Positions 45,637 to 59,641 of a stretch of 64,000 nucleotides of DNA are shown here, in pieces; position 1 is the first letter of the stretch, and every line of letters starts with the position of its first letter. The notes beneath the pieces are model-generated. The model was not told the DNA's origin. It saw nothing but the letters and a program-made list of their open reading frames with translations, and did not search any database. The stretch comes from Diplosphaera chodatii. Taxonomy: Eukaryota > Chlorophyta > Trebouxiophyceae > Prasiolales > Stichococcaceae. Location: the NCBI GenBank assembly GCA_032358165.1, contig JAALGY010000031.1:2666001-2730000 (forward strand), in the 5' to 3' direction. Made by a program: the position numbers and the translations under genes.

Positions 45637-47933
45637 GGCGCTACACTACTTGACCAGTCTGACACCCACTAACAGCTGCTGCTCAACCATCAATCTGACA
45701 GCTCCTGCACAACCCTCAACACAGCGAGTACTGCAACGTACTCAGATGCGAGATGGATTTACTGGTGGCAGGAATACAACAGGCAAGGGCTGTCGAAAGC
45801 AGCGTTCCAGTATGTGCTGTCGGCAGCTCATGATGAGGGTGCTTGAAGAGGTCGACGCTTTGAGCCTGGCAGCCTGGGCTACGCGTGGTGCTGGCTCTGT
45901 CACGAAAATGCATTGCCGGTGCCAATCTCATGACTCACTGACAAGGGGCGTATACAGGCAGCGGGACACCAACTGCCAGCTCTGGCCGCCGCTTCATCGA
46001 GCTGCGGCCCAGACAATCTCAAATGCTGCAATTGGTGATGCCCGACGCTGGCGCGACTCTTGCTGCCATGATTGCTGCATCATCACGCAGCTGAGAATGT
46101 GCTGCTTATCGCCCCTGTCCCTGCTCGGATCTGGCCCTTCCAAATGTCCGAGGTGTCCTGGTGTTGGCAGGCATGCATGGCAGGATGGCACTCGCTACTG
46201 AACAGAGCTAGCTGCAATGATGTCCATCAGCTGCGAGCGGGGTGAGCAGCATGCATCGCAGGGTTGAAACAGCTGCAGCACTGCTGCTACGGCGGCGTCA
46301 GGTAGGTGCTGCACCCCCTGTTAGTGGCTGGCCTATCAAGTGGTGTGATGTTGTTGCAGCAGCCCAGCGTGTACGTTATTATTCCCACTACAGTCCGCGA
46401 CCTTCTTCCTGCTCAGAACAGATGAGGTCGGGTGGCGGCGCAGCAGCACAGCAGCAGAACATCATCAGCAGCCTGCACGCCACATCTGCAGTCCTGACAC
46501 TGCGGCTGGCACCAGTGATGAGCTCACAAGGGTCAACCTTTCTGTGTTGGCGGCGGCTGTGGTGATGCGTCAGCAAGCTCAGCTCACGTCGTTGGATGCT
46601 GCTCAACTGCAGTGATCCTGCGTGCTGAAGTGTATGCAGCATGCGCCAAACCGATGTCCCATGCGCACAGGACAACGTGGCAGCTTTCACCTTGTAAACA
46701 TGGGTTGCGTGTTATCGTTATCCAGCCAACCCGTGCGTCTGGCTTCGGCAGTTGCAACAGCAGGACGCCGAGCAGTGCAGTGCGGCCTGCACCCCTTGCA
46801 GTCCAGTGGTGGCAGTGCACACGAGGTGCACCAAGAGTCGTGTGAACCAAGCACAGACTGGCTAGGGAAATGAACGATAAATGCAAGTGGTGCGCTGGCT
46901 GCTGGCTGTGCAGCCAAACAGCTGCACTGACATGCTGCGGCGCATGGATGCCTGACTGCAGCAAGCACTGCCGGACAGTCCTCTTTGCAGGCCGTGGCGT
47001 TCCGAACTGGGAGAGGAAGGACGGTGTGCTCCCATGCGAGATTCCATACACATATAAGAAGCCTGCAGGGCCACAGCAGTCGCATTGGCCGTGCCGTGGC
47101 ACAGGTGCACCTGCTGCAGAGCCGCACCACACCAGCGAAGGAATCATGGTGGCACATCATGTAAATGCGTCCCATCACTCTGCCATGCTCAGCAAGCTCT
47201 GAAGGGCGCACGTACGTGATGCGAAGTTGCAATTGCCGCCGGGTCGCGTGGCCCTTTCCGTGTCTAGCTGCAAGCAGTAACCTACCTAGCCCCGCTGGAG
47301 TCTATCATCTGCGGATGCGCTCACGCGTATAGCAAAAGCAGCATATTGTGTGCCTCTCCCTTCTGCTTTTATGCCGTGTGAAGTATTCCGGTGCTTTTTG
47401 GTGGCGATGACTGAAGGATTTCGGCATCCGAACAGCACGTGGGGCGGCACGGTTGCATCCTCGCAAAAGACCAGCACGCTGATAGTCGCGTCATCAGTTG
47501 GGGCTAGGGCCCATGCAGGATTGTTGCACAGCACTTTGCAGCTCCATTGTCGGCCCGTGCGTCAGCTGCGTGTGACTTGTTCCGGCATGTTTGCTGACCA
47601 GCCATCTGGCTCACCGAGCCGGGCATCATATGGGCTGCTGCTGCAGCGGCTTCCAGCATGACACCTAGAGGACAGCACTGCAAACGTTGTCTCACACGGT
47701 GCAGCGTGCCGTGCTGCATACATGTCGATCTGCTATCGTACTGCTTTGGATGCAGCACAGCTCACAAAGCCAGCAGCCTGCGTCACCAACTGGTGACGTA
47801 GCCAGGTCAGCTCTCAGACGGCACGAAAACCACCTGGCGAATCAAGCGCAGCACGCCTTCGGGCCGGCACCCCAGCATATCCGTGGAGCTGCTGTGCACA
47901 CCGCCTGGGCTGCGCGGGCATGCGGCCGGTATA
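45637..47933. other. 2.3-kb region between divergent kinase D and kinase E
   Basis: Contains both upstream regions. Several long open frames exist on each strand (for example minus 46584-47147), but their composition (many Cys, His and Trp, no splice-consistent neighbours) is what GC-rich non-coding DNA gives. No repeat, RNA gene or mobile element is recognised. Confidence 0.5.
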
Positions 47934-50900
47934 ATGACGGCAGCCAGGCCGGTCCGGCTGTGCAGGCTGCTCTGCACGGCGGCGCTGCTGCTGCTCTGTG
48001 CCGACTTGTGGCCGGCTGCAGCGACTGATGGCGGCGGCATCGGCTGGGGTGAGCGCGGCCACGGCAGCGGCCGGCGCCTGCGGCAGGCGGCGCCAGCGGC
48101 AGGCCCTGTAGATGCGCCAGCGACGGTGCCGCAGGCGGCCGACACGGCGTCCGCTGCTGCAGCGCCGAGTGCCGCACCGGCGGATGTGCCGGCGCCCGAT
48201 GCAGCATCTGCCGCCGCGCTCGCCGCCGCTGGTGGCCCCGGTGCGCACTTGCATGACACGGCCCAGTCATATTGCCCGTGAGACAACAGGGGACATGCAG
48301 TCCGCAATGCCCCTCCGGCGCGTCACATTGGAACGCGTTGGCTGGCGTCGAATAAGGCCGGTGCTTCGTGCCGCAGATGATGACCCGAGCTCCGTCGAGG
48401 GCTCGGACGACGCCGACGACTTCAGCACGCCCACCATGTCGGTGCTGAAGCCCGACGAGCTGCCCGGCGGCTACTTCGCGCCCTACCTGAACCTCACCTG
48501 GCGGGTGCGTGACAGCTTGAGCCAGTACCTTAACCAGGCAGCAGCGTAATCGGCCACGCATGCAGAGCGCCCTGCTGATGCTTGCCTGAGCAGATTTGGC
48601 CCTCTGCTCAACAAAACTGGCAAGCCTTGTGACGTTTGCTGCCGAGGTTGTCACGGCTGCCAGGTGCTGATGCAGTCCAAACAAGGTTCGCAGAGCAGTG
48701 CCAGCGGCGCGGCAATCCAGACCCATGTGCAGTGGCATATGACGCTTGTGCTGGCCTGGCGCAACAGATCGTGGGGCCGGACACACGCCCCGTCACGGCG
48801 GACCTGCGGACGGCCATCCAGCGCGCGTTCGCCTCCACCACCTCCCTGAACAAGTTCGAGTCGCAGGTCACCGTGACCGCGGCGCAGGCCGCGCCGGTGA
48901 CCCGCATACCGACGAACCCCCTGCGGACGGGCACCACCCCAGGTGCGGGGCCGGGCATTCAAAAATCACAACAAGCAGAGTGGGGCTTGCTGATGGCTAG
49001 GGCTCGGCCTCCTGATGCCCTCCAGTGTGAGATGACCCGGCGGACAGCACTGTGCAGCGGCATGGGGCCCTGCTGCGTCGCTGGCTTCCAAGCTCTGACT
49101 CTGATGAGCGCATTGCACACACCGTGCGACATCGCTGCAGGGGGGAGCGCGGCCCAGGTGCCCGCGCCGCCGCCGGGCGCAAAGGCGACGACCCGGCGGC
49201 TGCTGCAGGGCGCCCCGCTGGGCGGCAGGCTGTCGGCCTCCAGCAGCCGCGCAGCGAGCAGGCTCACCCGCCGGCTGCTGCAGGGGGCCCTGCCCCCAGG
49301 GGCGGAGGGCCCCAGCAGCACGCAGCCGCCGCCGCCGCCGCCGGCGCGGACGGAGATCCGCCCCGAGAAAAATGCCACAGGTGCCACATCTGATTGGTCA
49401 ACAGCGCCTGACGGCACGAATGCACGGGCGCTGCAGCTTGCGGTTGGTCGGCAGCGCAAATAACCTGGCAGGCTCATGGCTCATGGCACCCTTTCAGGCT
49501 CGAGGCCCTCGAAGGCTGTACAAACATGCACAAGTGTGAAATTTACTGCGCAGTGCGGAGCGCTTTTCACGCAGTCGACGCACACGTGGTGGTGGGCTTC
49601 ACGCCCCAGTCGACCTTCTCCCGCACGGGCCTGGTGCGGACGAGCGACGGCTACCAGCGCCGGGCGCTCATCAGCTCCCTGGAGATATTTGGCTACGAGG
49701 TGCACCAGAACGGATGGTGCACGGATGTTGCATGGATGGACGCAACATACGCATGTGCAGTGTGATCAATGTTGGATGGATGCCTTGGGCTGCCAGACAG
49801 TGTGCACATCAGCCCCTCTGAGAGCCGAAGCACTGCTCACGGGATGCTGCTTGCTGTCCACAGGCGGATTTTCTGCCGCTGATCATCGACTTTCCCGCCA
49901 ACTACATCACACTCGCTGCACGGCTGCCGACGTACGACATATCGGCGGGGACCAGCTTCCACGCGCACCTGACGGTGTGCCCGCCCTGCCGTTGCGCCAA
50001 AGTGTGGATATCTTGAACGACCTCCGCATGCTTCACCAACACCCATACAACAGACACGTCCCTACGACTTGGGCGCACACAGTTTGAGCTGCATGTTGGC
50101 ATGCAGCGGTGCCATGATGCAGCCTCCTATCTGCCCTGCGCTGACGCCCGCCGTTTGCTGTGTGTGACAGTAGTGGGGTGTCCACCTGCAGTTCACGGGC
50201 GCCGGGGCGGCGCCCTTAGCGGTGGAGGGCCAGACCGCGCTGCAGGGACTGGTGGTGAGCGTGGTGCCGCAGCTGCTGGCGGCGCACTTCACGGGCATCG
50301 TGGAGGCGGCGACGGGCGACTACACCCGGGTGGAGCTGCAGGTCAACACCGCGCACCGCAACGGCACCTTCACCCCGCAGGTAGGGCCCAGGGTGTGGGC
50401 ACGCTGCACGGCACCTATGAGAGTGTTGGGGGGACACGGCTGCCGCTCGCAGGCTGCACCAGAGCAGCCGCCCTGTTTCTGCACGCCCTGGGGGTTGCCG
50501 TGCTGTGCCGGCTCTGCTGCCGGCGGATTTGCTTGGCGCTGTGCCTGGTCGACCACCGGCCTGGCGGCCAGCGCCACGCTGTTTCAGGCAGCGCTGCCAG
50601 GGGTCGCATCCCCACTGAGCTGCCGGCTGCCGCCGTCCAGGAGCTGACGGCGGTGCTGCTGCCGAGGCTGGTCGCAAACCTGGCGTTTGTGAACCCGCCC
50701 CTCAACGTGACGATGGCGGCGCACTACGGCGCCGGCGCGCCGGACCCCAGCCCTGCGGTGCGTGCAAGCCTCGAGGGGTCTGGCGCCGAGCACGATGCTT
50801 GGCAGGCTGTGGCATTGCCGCAATTGTGCGTCCTGCATGCTGTGCGATGCACGCAGGGCCATGATGTTGGATGCGCATCTGTAAAGCTTGCAGGTATCTG

Positions 50901-53900
50901 CCTGACACCATCTGCCGAGTGGCTTCAACAGTTGCACGCTGAGCCTCGGCAGCGAAACTGCTGTTGTGTGCTGTGCCTTTTGGCCCATCACTGATCGCAA
51001 GGAATTCTACCATGCACAGGAGGCCAAGGTCATCGCAGCCCGCAGCCTGACAATCCTGCCGCTCAGGCACGCCTGACACTGCTGCTGCTTCATTGAGCTG
51101 GAGCATCACATCCTTGTCGTGCAACTAGCAGCGCACCTGCCTGCCCAGCATCCCCCATGCACCAGCGCATTGAGCCATCCCAAGGAGTGCGGGCTGTTGC
51201 ACGGTTGACAGAGCAGCTGCTGGGTGTCCATGCAGTGACATCGGCATCACCAACGCCACTGTGGTGGATGGCGGCGCCGACATCGATTTGTCGCCCGGGG
51301 CCATTGTGGGCATGGTGCTCGGCAGCCTGGCAGCCATGCTGATCGCCATCGTGCTGCTAGGTACGTTGCAACGGCTGGCCAGCCTCTTTGCTGGCGTCAG
51401 ATGGCAGGTGCACGGCGCTCGGAGCAGGTTGTGGCAGGGACCACGACCCCGGCATGTGGTCTGCAGCATGTAGCGAAGTCTGCGCTTGCCCAGTCACCGC
51501 ATCCGTGCTGCGTGCTCTGCAGTCATGCTTGGTAGGCGACGCGGCTGGTTGGCGCTTCCCAGCCTCCCAGGTGCACCAGCAACCACAGCCGCCAGGGGCT
51601 TCTGCTGTCGACATGGACATATAGTCTGTGTGCGACTGTGGATTTGGCGCCGTTCCACGTTGGCCTCAGAGTGACTGACTTTCTTGAATCCTGCAAACTC
51701 ACCTTGCATTTCCCACTCTGCAGGCACCAAGGATGGCGGCATGGGCGGCTTCGATGCCAAGCTACAGGGCTTCGCCATCGCGCCGTCAGACATCCAGATC
51801 TGCCGGCGGGACGACGGCACCGAGTGGCTGCTGGTGGGTTGACAGATGACACTGCTAACCATGGTGTTTCCTGTCCATGTGATGCGCAGCGCTTGCTCAA
51901 AGCACTGGGTAAAACTCAATTTGTAAGGCCTATGCGGACCCTGTTGTTTCTGCTGCCGCAGGGCCAGGGCGCCTTTGGCAAGGTGTACAAGGCGCTGCGG
52001 GGCGGGGTGCAGGACGTGGCCGTCAAGCAGCTGCACCATACAGGGGATGGCCAGCTGGAGCACTTCATCGAGGTGTGCTCATCTTAGAGATGTGTCTCTC
52101 ATCAGCAACCTGCAGACACTACACCCACAGCTGGCCCGTCAGGCGCGCGCTCAGCATGGCACTGGCTGCGCCGGCTGCCTGGAATGCCGGCGGCCCTGCG
52201 ACGGCAGGTGGTCTGATGGAGAGTGTGGTGCTGCAGGAGGTGTCCATCCTGAAGGGCCTGAACTACGACCGCAACATCGTGCAGTTCTACGGCGCCTGCA
52301 TCCAGGAGGGCACCGACCCCATGCTGGTCGTTGAGTACATGGAGGGTGGGCACGCTTCTTTGGTCACATGCATATGCATTTGCGCCATCGCAAAGCTGAC
52401 GAGATAGTGCAGCGCAGCATAAGCATGTTGACTGAACGGCTTGGCGTGCTGGGGGAGGCATAAGATGTCATCTCCATCTGGGGGAAATGTCTGCATTCAG
52501 GCGGTGACCTGTGCACGGCGATCGCCGCTGACGACTTCGGGGAGCTGCGGTGGTACAACCGCGGCCACCAGGTCGCGCTCGACATCGCGCGCGGCCTCTA
52601 CTTTCTGCACTCCCACGACGTGAGCCTGTGCAGCGCGTCGCCTGTGCCTCTTGCAGATGCGCATGATGACTACCAGCACGAGGCCTTGTATGCTGAGGTG
52701 TTGCATCAGTTTGCACCTGATCGCGCACATCTGATGGGTCCCGCATGCTCTGGATGCAGGTCATGCACCTGGACCTGAAGACGAAGAACGTGCTGCTGAC
52801 CGCTGACATGGTTGGCAAGGTGACTGCTGCACCACCTGCAGCCACGCTGTGCACTTTGTGGGGTATCCTGCTGCACAGTCGGCGCTCAAGTGCTGAGCCC
52901 TGGCTGCAGATCGCGGATGTGGGGCTGGCTCAGATGGTGGAGACGGGCGCCGAGCAGGACGACATGCTCGCCTGGACGTGAGCAGCCCTTTTCGTTGCTG
53001 CTTGCACACCCCTGCTCATGGCATGCCCCGCTGCCTGCCTGCCCAGCTGCTGACCCGCCCTGCCGTGCACTGCCCGCTGCTGTCTGCCGTCACAGCAAGA
53101 CCTGCAGCTGCCATGATGGATGGAACGCAGTGGCAGGGGCGCCCCGCTCACCTGAGTCCTCAGCAAGCAGAGCCTGTGCCGGCGTGCAGGTTCGCCTACG
53201 CGGCGCCGGAGGTGCTGGTGCAGGACCCGCGCGGGCTTTCGGCCGACATCTACAGGTGTGCACATAGTCTCCGCGGTGCCTCCTGTGCGCTGGAGTCTGG
53301 CCATGGGTTCGTGCCGTCATCACAGTTGAGACACAGGCAGAGGACAGACAATGCGCCGGCTGAGACGTGCGACACCAGGCAACAGCTCATCTGGCAAAAG
53401 GTGTATTTTGGGGCATGCAGCTTTGGCGTGGTGCTGCTGGAGATCGTGACGGGGATCATGCCGGTGACGCGGGGCCGGGTGCCGCCGCCCACCGTGCCGG
53501 AGCAGTGCCCGCAGGACGTCTGGGACCTCATCCAGCGCTGCATGCTCACCAAGCCGGAGGACCGCCCCACCGCCAAGGTGCGGACCCGTCCTGTGCGGAA
53601 ACAACGCGGCAGTGAAAGGGCTGGCGAAATGACTCCGTGGTCCTGAACTGTGGACGCTGCCTCGGGCGGCAATATCTCCTGGATGCCTGCTTCACGGACT
53701 GCAACCTGCAAGGCAAGGAGGTGGCCAAGGCCCCTCGACATCATCCACACACCATCAAACACCATCAATCTGTTACAGGAGTGCTTCGACGCGATCACGA
53801 TGTCGGTCCAGCACTCGGTGGTGGTGGGCGCAATCGACGGCAGCAGCGCCGCGGTGGCGACCACGGCGGCGGTGGGCCGCTTCAGGGCCTCCACAGTGCC

Positions 53901-54960
53901 GCACCCCGCCCCCCGCAGCTGGGACGGCGGCTCGGCAGGTGCAGCAGGACCTGTTTGCTGACACTGGTGTGGGCACTTGGCGTGGCACTTGCACTGGGCG
54001 TGTCATGAGCTTGCTGTTCCATCCTGATTGCTTTGTTTTCTGGCTGTCTAACGGCGCGTGTAACTTGATGTGTGATTATGATGCTGCAGGCGCCGCAGCC
54101 AGGGACGGGTTCGTGCACAGCGCGGCCGGCTTCCTGTCCGACGGCCGCGCGCCGGCGCTGGAGGACGTCAGCCCGGTCCGCGGCGGGGACGCAGAGTCCA
54201 GCAAGGCGCGCACCGCCAGAGCGGCAGCTGCCGTCTGGCTGCATCATATTAACAACATCATATATCCGCCTATAAATCATATAAAACGCGTTGCTTTCTG
54301 CATGGCACATGCCTCTGCCTTCGCAAAGATGGGTGTAGGGTTGTTGGATTTCAGGAACACTTGTTCTGCAGTGCTGCTCTAGTGGCTCATGCTCAGGGAG
54401 CCAAGGATCTTGTGACTGCAAGCACCAGCTAAGTTCCGCGGCCGTGCTGCACTGCTTCGCTGCTCAGTGGTGCGGCTTGATTGATGCAGGCCACCAGCCT
54501 GCCGGCGGACGCGGACTCGGGGTTCCAGGCGCAGCTGGTGGCCTGGCGCATGCGCGAGCACAGGAGCCGGCAGCACCACCTGCCCGCCAGCGGCAGCAGG
54601 AAGCAGTGGCAGGCGGACCGCCGGGTGCGGTCCCAGGAGGTGCCGCGTGCGCCGAACCCCTTTGCCGATGCCAATGGTGGCGTGGGGCCGCCGGGCTTTG
54701 GCGGCGGCTTCCCGAACCCCTTTGCAGCCGAGCGCGAGCGCAAAGCCTCTGACAGCGCTCCTGCAGCAGAGGCGGCAGCCCATCAGGCGGCAGCAGACAG
54801 CAGCGGCGCCAGTGGTGGCAGTGCCGAAGCTGCCCCGGCAGTGGCGGCGGCTGTTGTGGCGGTGCCGTCAGACATAGGCGATCAGCAGCAGGGTAATGCA
54901 GGGCAGGTGGTGCAGCAGCCGCCGCAACATCTGCAGCAGCCTCCAATGCAGCATCAGCAT

Positions 54961-55026
<66 letters not shown>

Positions 55027-56504
55027 GAGGAGGAGGAGGAGGTGCACCGACATGCGGAACCCCTGCCGACGAAAATGCACCCAGAGCTGTCTGCTTCCTC
55101 CCCGCTGGACCAGTACTTCCTGTCGATGGGCTCGGTGTCGCAGCCGTCGTCCGACGGCCTGACCAACGGCAGGTTCGGGCTGACGGATGCCGCGGCTCTT
55201 GGCGACGCTGCCAAGGTGAGCCCCCGCTGTTGTTGTTCCTAGGCTGCAGCTCTGACAACTATCATGCGATGCTGGACCGCTTCATGCTGACATGCGTCAT
55301 GCGGCTGCTGCAGGTGGCGGAGGAGACCGCGGAGATCGAGAGGTTCGTTCGTGCAGCTGACGGCCCAGCAGACGAAGCAGCGGTGTCGGAGCTGCACCTC
55401 GGCGACCTGTACAGCGCATTTGAGCGGCAGGACTCCCTGGGGCCACAGCAGAACGGGTTCCCAGCCATTCTGCAGCAGGAAGCGGCCAATGGCCATGCCC
55501 CCGCCAGCCAGTCAGCCAGCGACAGTGCTTCCAGTGCGGCGTCTGCCGACGGCTGTCAGCCCGGCGCCGCTGCCGGCACGGGCGGACGGCTGCTGCCCGG
55601 CGGCAGCGCCGACAGCAGCAGCGACGTGTATGCTGCGTTCAGTGGCGGCATGCAGCCCAGCACCCCTGTGGCGGACCCCCCTCGGATGTCAGATCGCCAG
55701 CTGCGGGCCGGCAGCAGCGGCAGCGCTCTAAGCACCGGTGACCCGCTGCCGGGCGCGCGCCATGTCAGCCTCAGGGGCGATGACATATATGCAGCATTCG
55801 GGGCCGCGGATGAGGCGGGGCCAGCTCCCGAGGCGCTGCTGCCGCCGCCTGCGCCGCTGCCGCCGCTGCAGCCGCCCCAGGCTCGGCCGCAGTCTCTCAG
55901 CAAGTCCCGGTCGAGCAGGGAGGCCCCCCGGCTGCAGCCAGCCAAGGCCCCCTGGACATCCGCGCAGCTGCAGCTGGGCAGACGCCAGCTGAGGCAACAG
56001 CAGCCGCAGCAGCAGGGGCTGCCAGCCAACGGGCATGGCCCCCACAAGTCGATGGGCGCCTTCAGCACAGCCGCCAAGCAGCCTGCAGCCGTGGTCGTCC
56101 CCAGTGGCACCCAGGGCGACGGCAATGCTGCAGCCTACGCGGTGTACCAGAAGTACCATCAGGCGCACCCGCTGCCATTGACGGCACCGCCGCCGCACCT
56201 ACCTGAGCCGTCGGTGGACCCAGCGACACAGCCACGTAGCATCAACGATGCCACCTACGATGGGGAGGACGCCTTTGCAGTGTACGGCCACTTCTCAGAC
56301 GGCTCGCCGCCACAGCAGACGGTCGGGGCAGAGGATGGCAGCTACGCCGGCGAGGATGCGTACTCGGTGTATGGTCGCTTCACAGAGGGCGCACAGCCAG
56401 CGGCAAATGGACAGGAGCACGGAATGTATGCCGATTTTGCAGAAGCGCAGCAAGTGAACGGCCTGGAGGGCATGTATGCCGGTTTTGCAGGCGAGCGTGC
56501 ATGA
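47934..56504 (+). CDS. Kinase E: receptor-like TKL-type protein kinase with YxxF-repeat tail, 1524 aa, 22 exons
   Basis: Exons: 47934-48231, 48377-48504, 48768-48942, 49141-49380, 49575-49699, 49864-49974, 50192-50380, 50641-50757, 51020-51066, 51236-51360, 51724-51833, 51962-52072, 52237-52345, 52501-52619, 52760-52819, 52910-52977, 53190-53255, 53421-53577, 53779-53938, 54090-54232, 54490-55215, 55314-56504; 4575 nt, in phase. Signal peptide at the start (RLLCTAALLLLCADLW). The ectodomain has two RRLLQGA motifs in exon 4. Membrane helix in exon 10 (GMVLGSLAAMLIAIVLL). Kinase, about residues 555-785: GQGAFGKVYK, VAVKQL, HLDLKTKNVLL, ADVGLA for DFG, YAAPE; all catalytic residues present. The 740-residue tail contains a 21-codon CAG polyglutamine run and seven Tyr-x-x-Phe motifs (YSAF, YAAF, YAAF, YGHF, YGRF, YADF, YAGF). 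Intron 51067-51235 starts with GC. Start: the ATG directly before the signal peptide. Exon 3 could begin further upstream, since its frame stays open. Confidence 0.87.
54961..55023 (+). repeat. (CAG)21 trinucleotide repeat encoding polyglutamine
   Basis: Twenty-one uninterrupted CAG triplets inside exon 21 of kinase E, preceded by CAT/CAG alternation (His/Gln) and followed by CAA and a run of Glu codons. Expected to vary in length between strains. Confidence 0.95.
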
Positions 56505-56835
56505 GCACTACATATCAGTCAGCTGGGGTTCTGCATCCGCCTGAGCGAGGCTTCGCAGGGCACTGGATGCCGTTTGAGGGCCCATCACCATTTTGTCAGC
56601 TTTGAAGGGTGAGTACGGATTGGTTGTAGCAGTGGAAAGGCTTCAGCGTCTCGTGGCGAGTCCATCAGCTGCTGATACATGACAGGAAAGTTCATCTATT
56701 GCAACATCCGTTGGTACCGTATGTTGTCACGAACAGGCGTCCTTGCTGAAGCATTTGATGCGTGAGGTCGGAGCAGTGAGCACACATGATGTGTGCTTGT
56801 CAAAAGCTGCTAATATTCGTTCATTGGGGGTCTTG

Positions 56836-56840
56836 TTACA
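56836..56840 (-). terminator. Candidate TGTAA polyadenylation signal for PCNA
   Basis: TTACA on the plus strand reads TGTAA on the minus strand, about 575 nt past the PCNA stop. TGTAA is the usual green-algal polyadenylation signal. A five-base motif is weak evidence alone. Confidence 0.3.
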
Positions 56841-56872
56841 TTCTGCGATATTCTGGCAAAACTGCTCTTCAT

Positions 56873-56877
56873 TGTAA
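56873..56877 (+). terminator. Candidate TGTAA polyadenylation signal for kinase E
   Basis: TGTAA about 370 nt past the kinase E stop. If both this and the minus-strand signal 33 bases away are used, the two mature 3' ends overlap. Confidence 0.3.
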
Positions 56878-57414
56878 GGTCTTCAGTATTGAAGGCAACC
56901 ATCCCGATTGACATTGTACTCAGTTGTTACTGTGTTGCCATGTTGTTCCGTAGCGGCACCCCGCAGGCAGCAACACAAAAAAGCAACACCCAACTGCCTG
57001 CCTGCCTCGCTGCAATCTCAGAAGTTGGTACCTGATCCACCATGTACCAGACTGCAATGGCGCAGCCAGAGTCCGAAACCAAGATGCACTGCAACGACTT
57101 GTTGCCTTGAGCTGCTGCCCATCATCTTCACTCTGCGTCATCCATCTGCAAGTGCATCAACACGGACAGTCAGCATGCTCGGCATGATCAACAGCTTTCT
57201 GCACTGTCCGCCAAGGCAAAAAGCAGCTTGCTGCAGCAGCAGACTGCAGCCTCTTGAGCTGCTTGCACCTGCAGCCAGGGCCACCTGCTGCGCATATGCA
57301 AGCCGCAGGCGAGTTGCAGGCAACAATGCACAGGGGACAGGGCAGACCCGCCAAAGCCTGCTGACGATGTCCCGTTCCATACTGCTTCCCCTGAGATAGT
57401 AGCTTTGTTCCGTG

Positions 57415-59641
<2,227 letters not shown>

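Larger units (their letters stand above)
56505..57414. other. Intergenic region between convergent kinase E and PCNA
   Basis: About 910 bases, AT-richer, with 3' UTRs of both genes. No coding frame recognised. TGTAA motifs on both strands are listed separately. Confidence 0.55.

Noticed and set aside
46584..47232. Overlapping long frames on the minus strand between kinases D and E
   Set aside because: High Cys/His/Trp content, no splice-compatible neighbours and no resemblance to any exon in the cluster.
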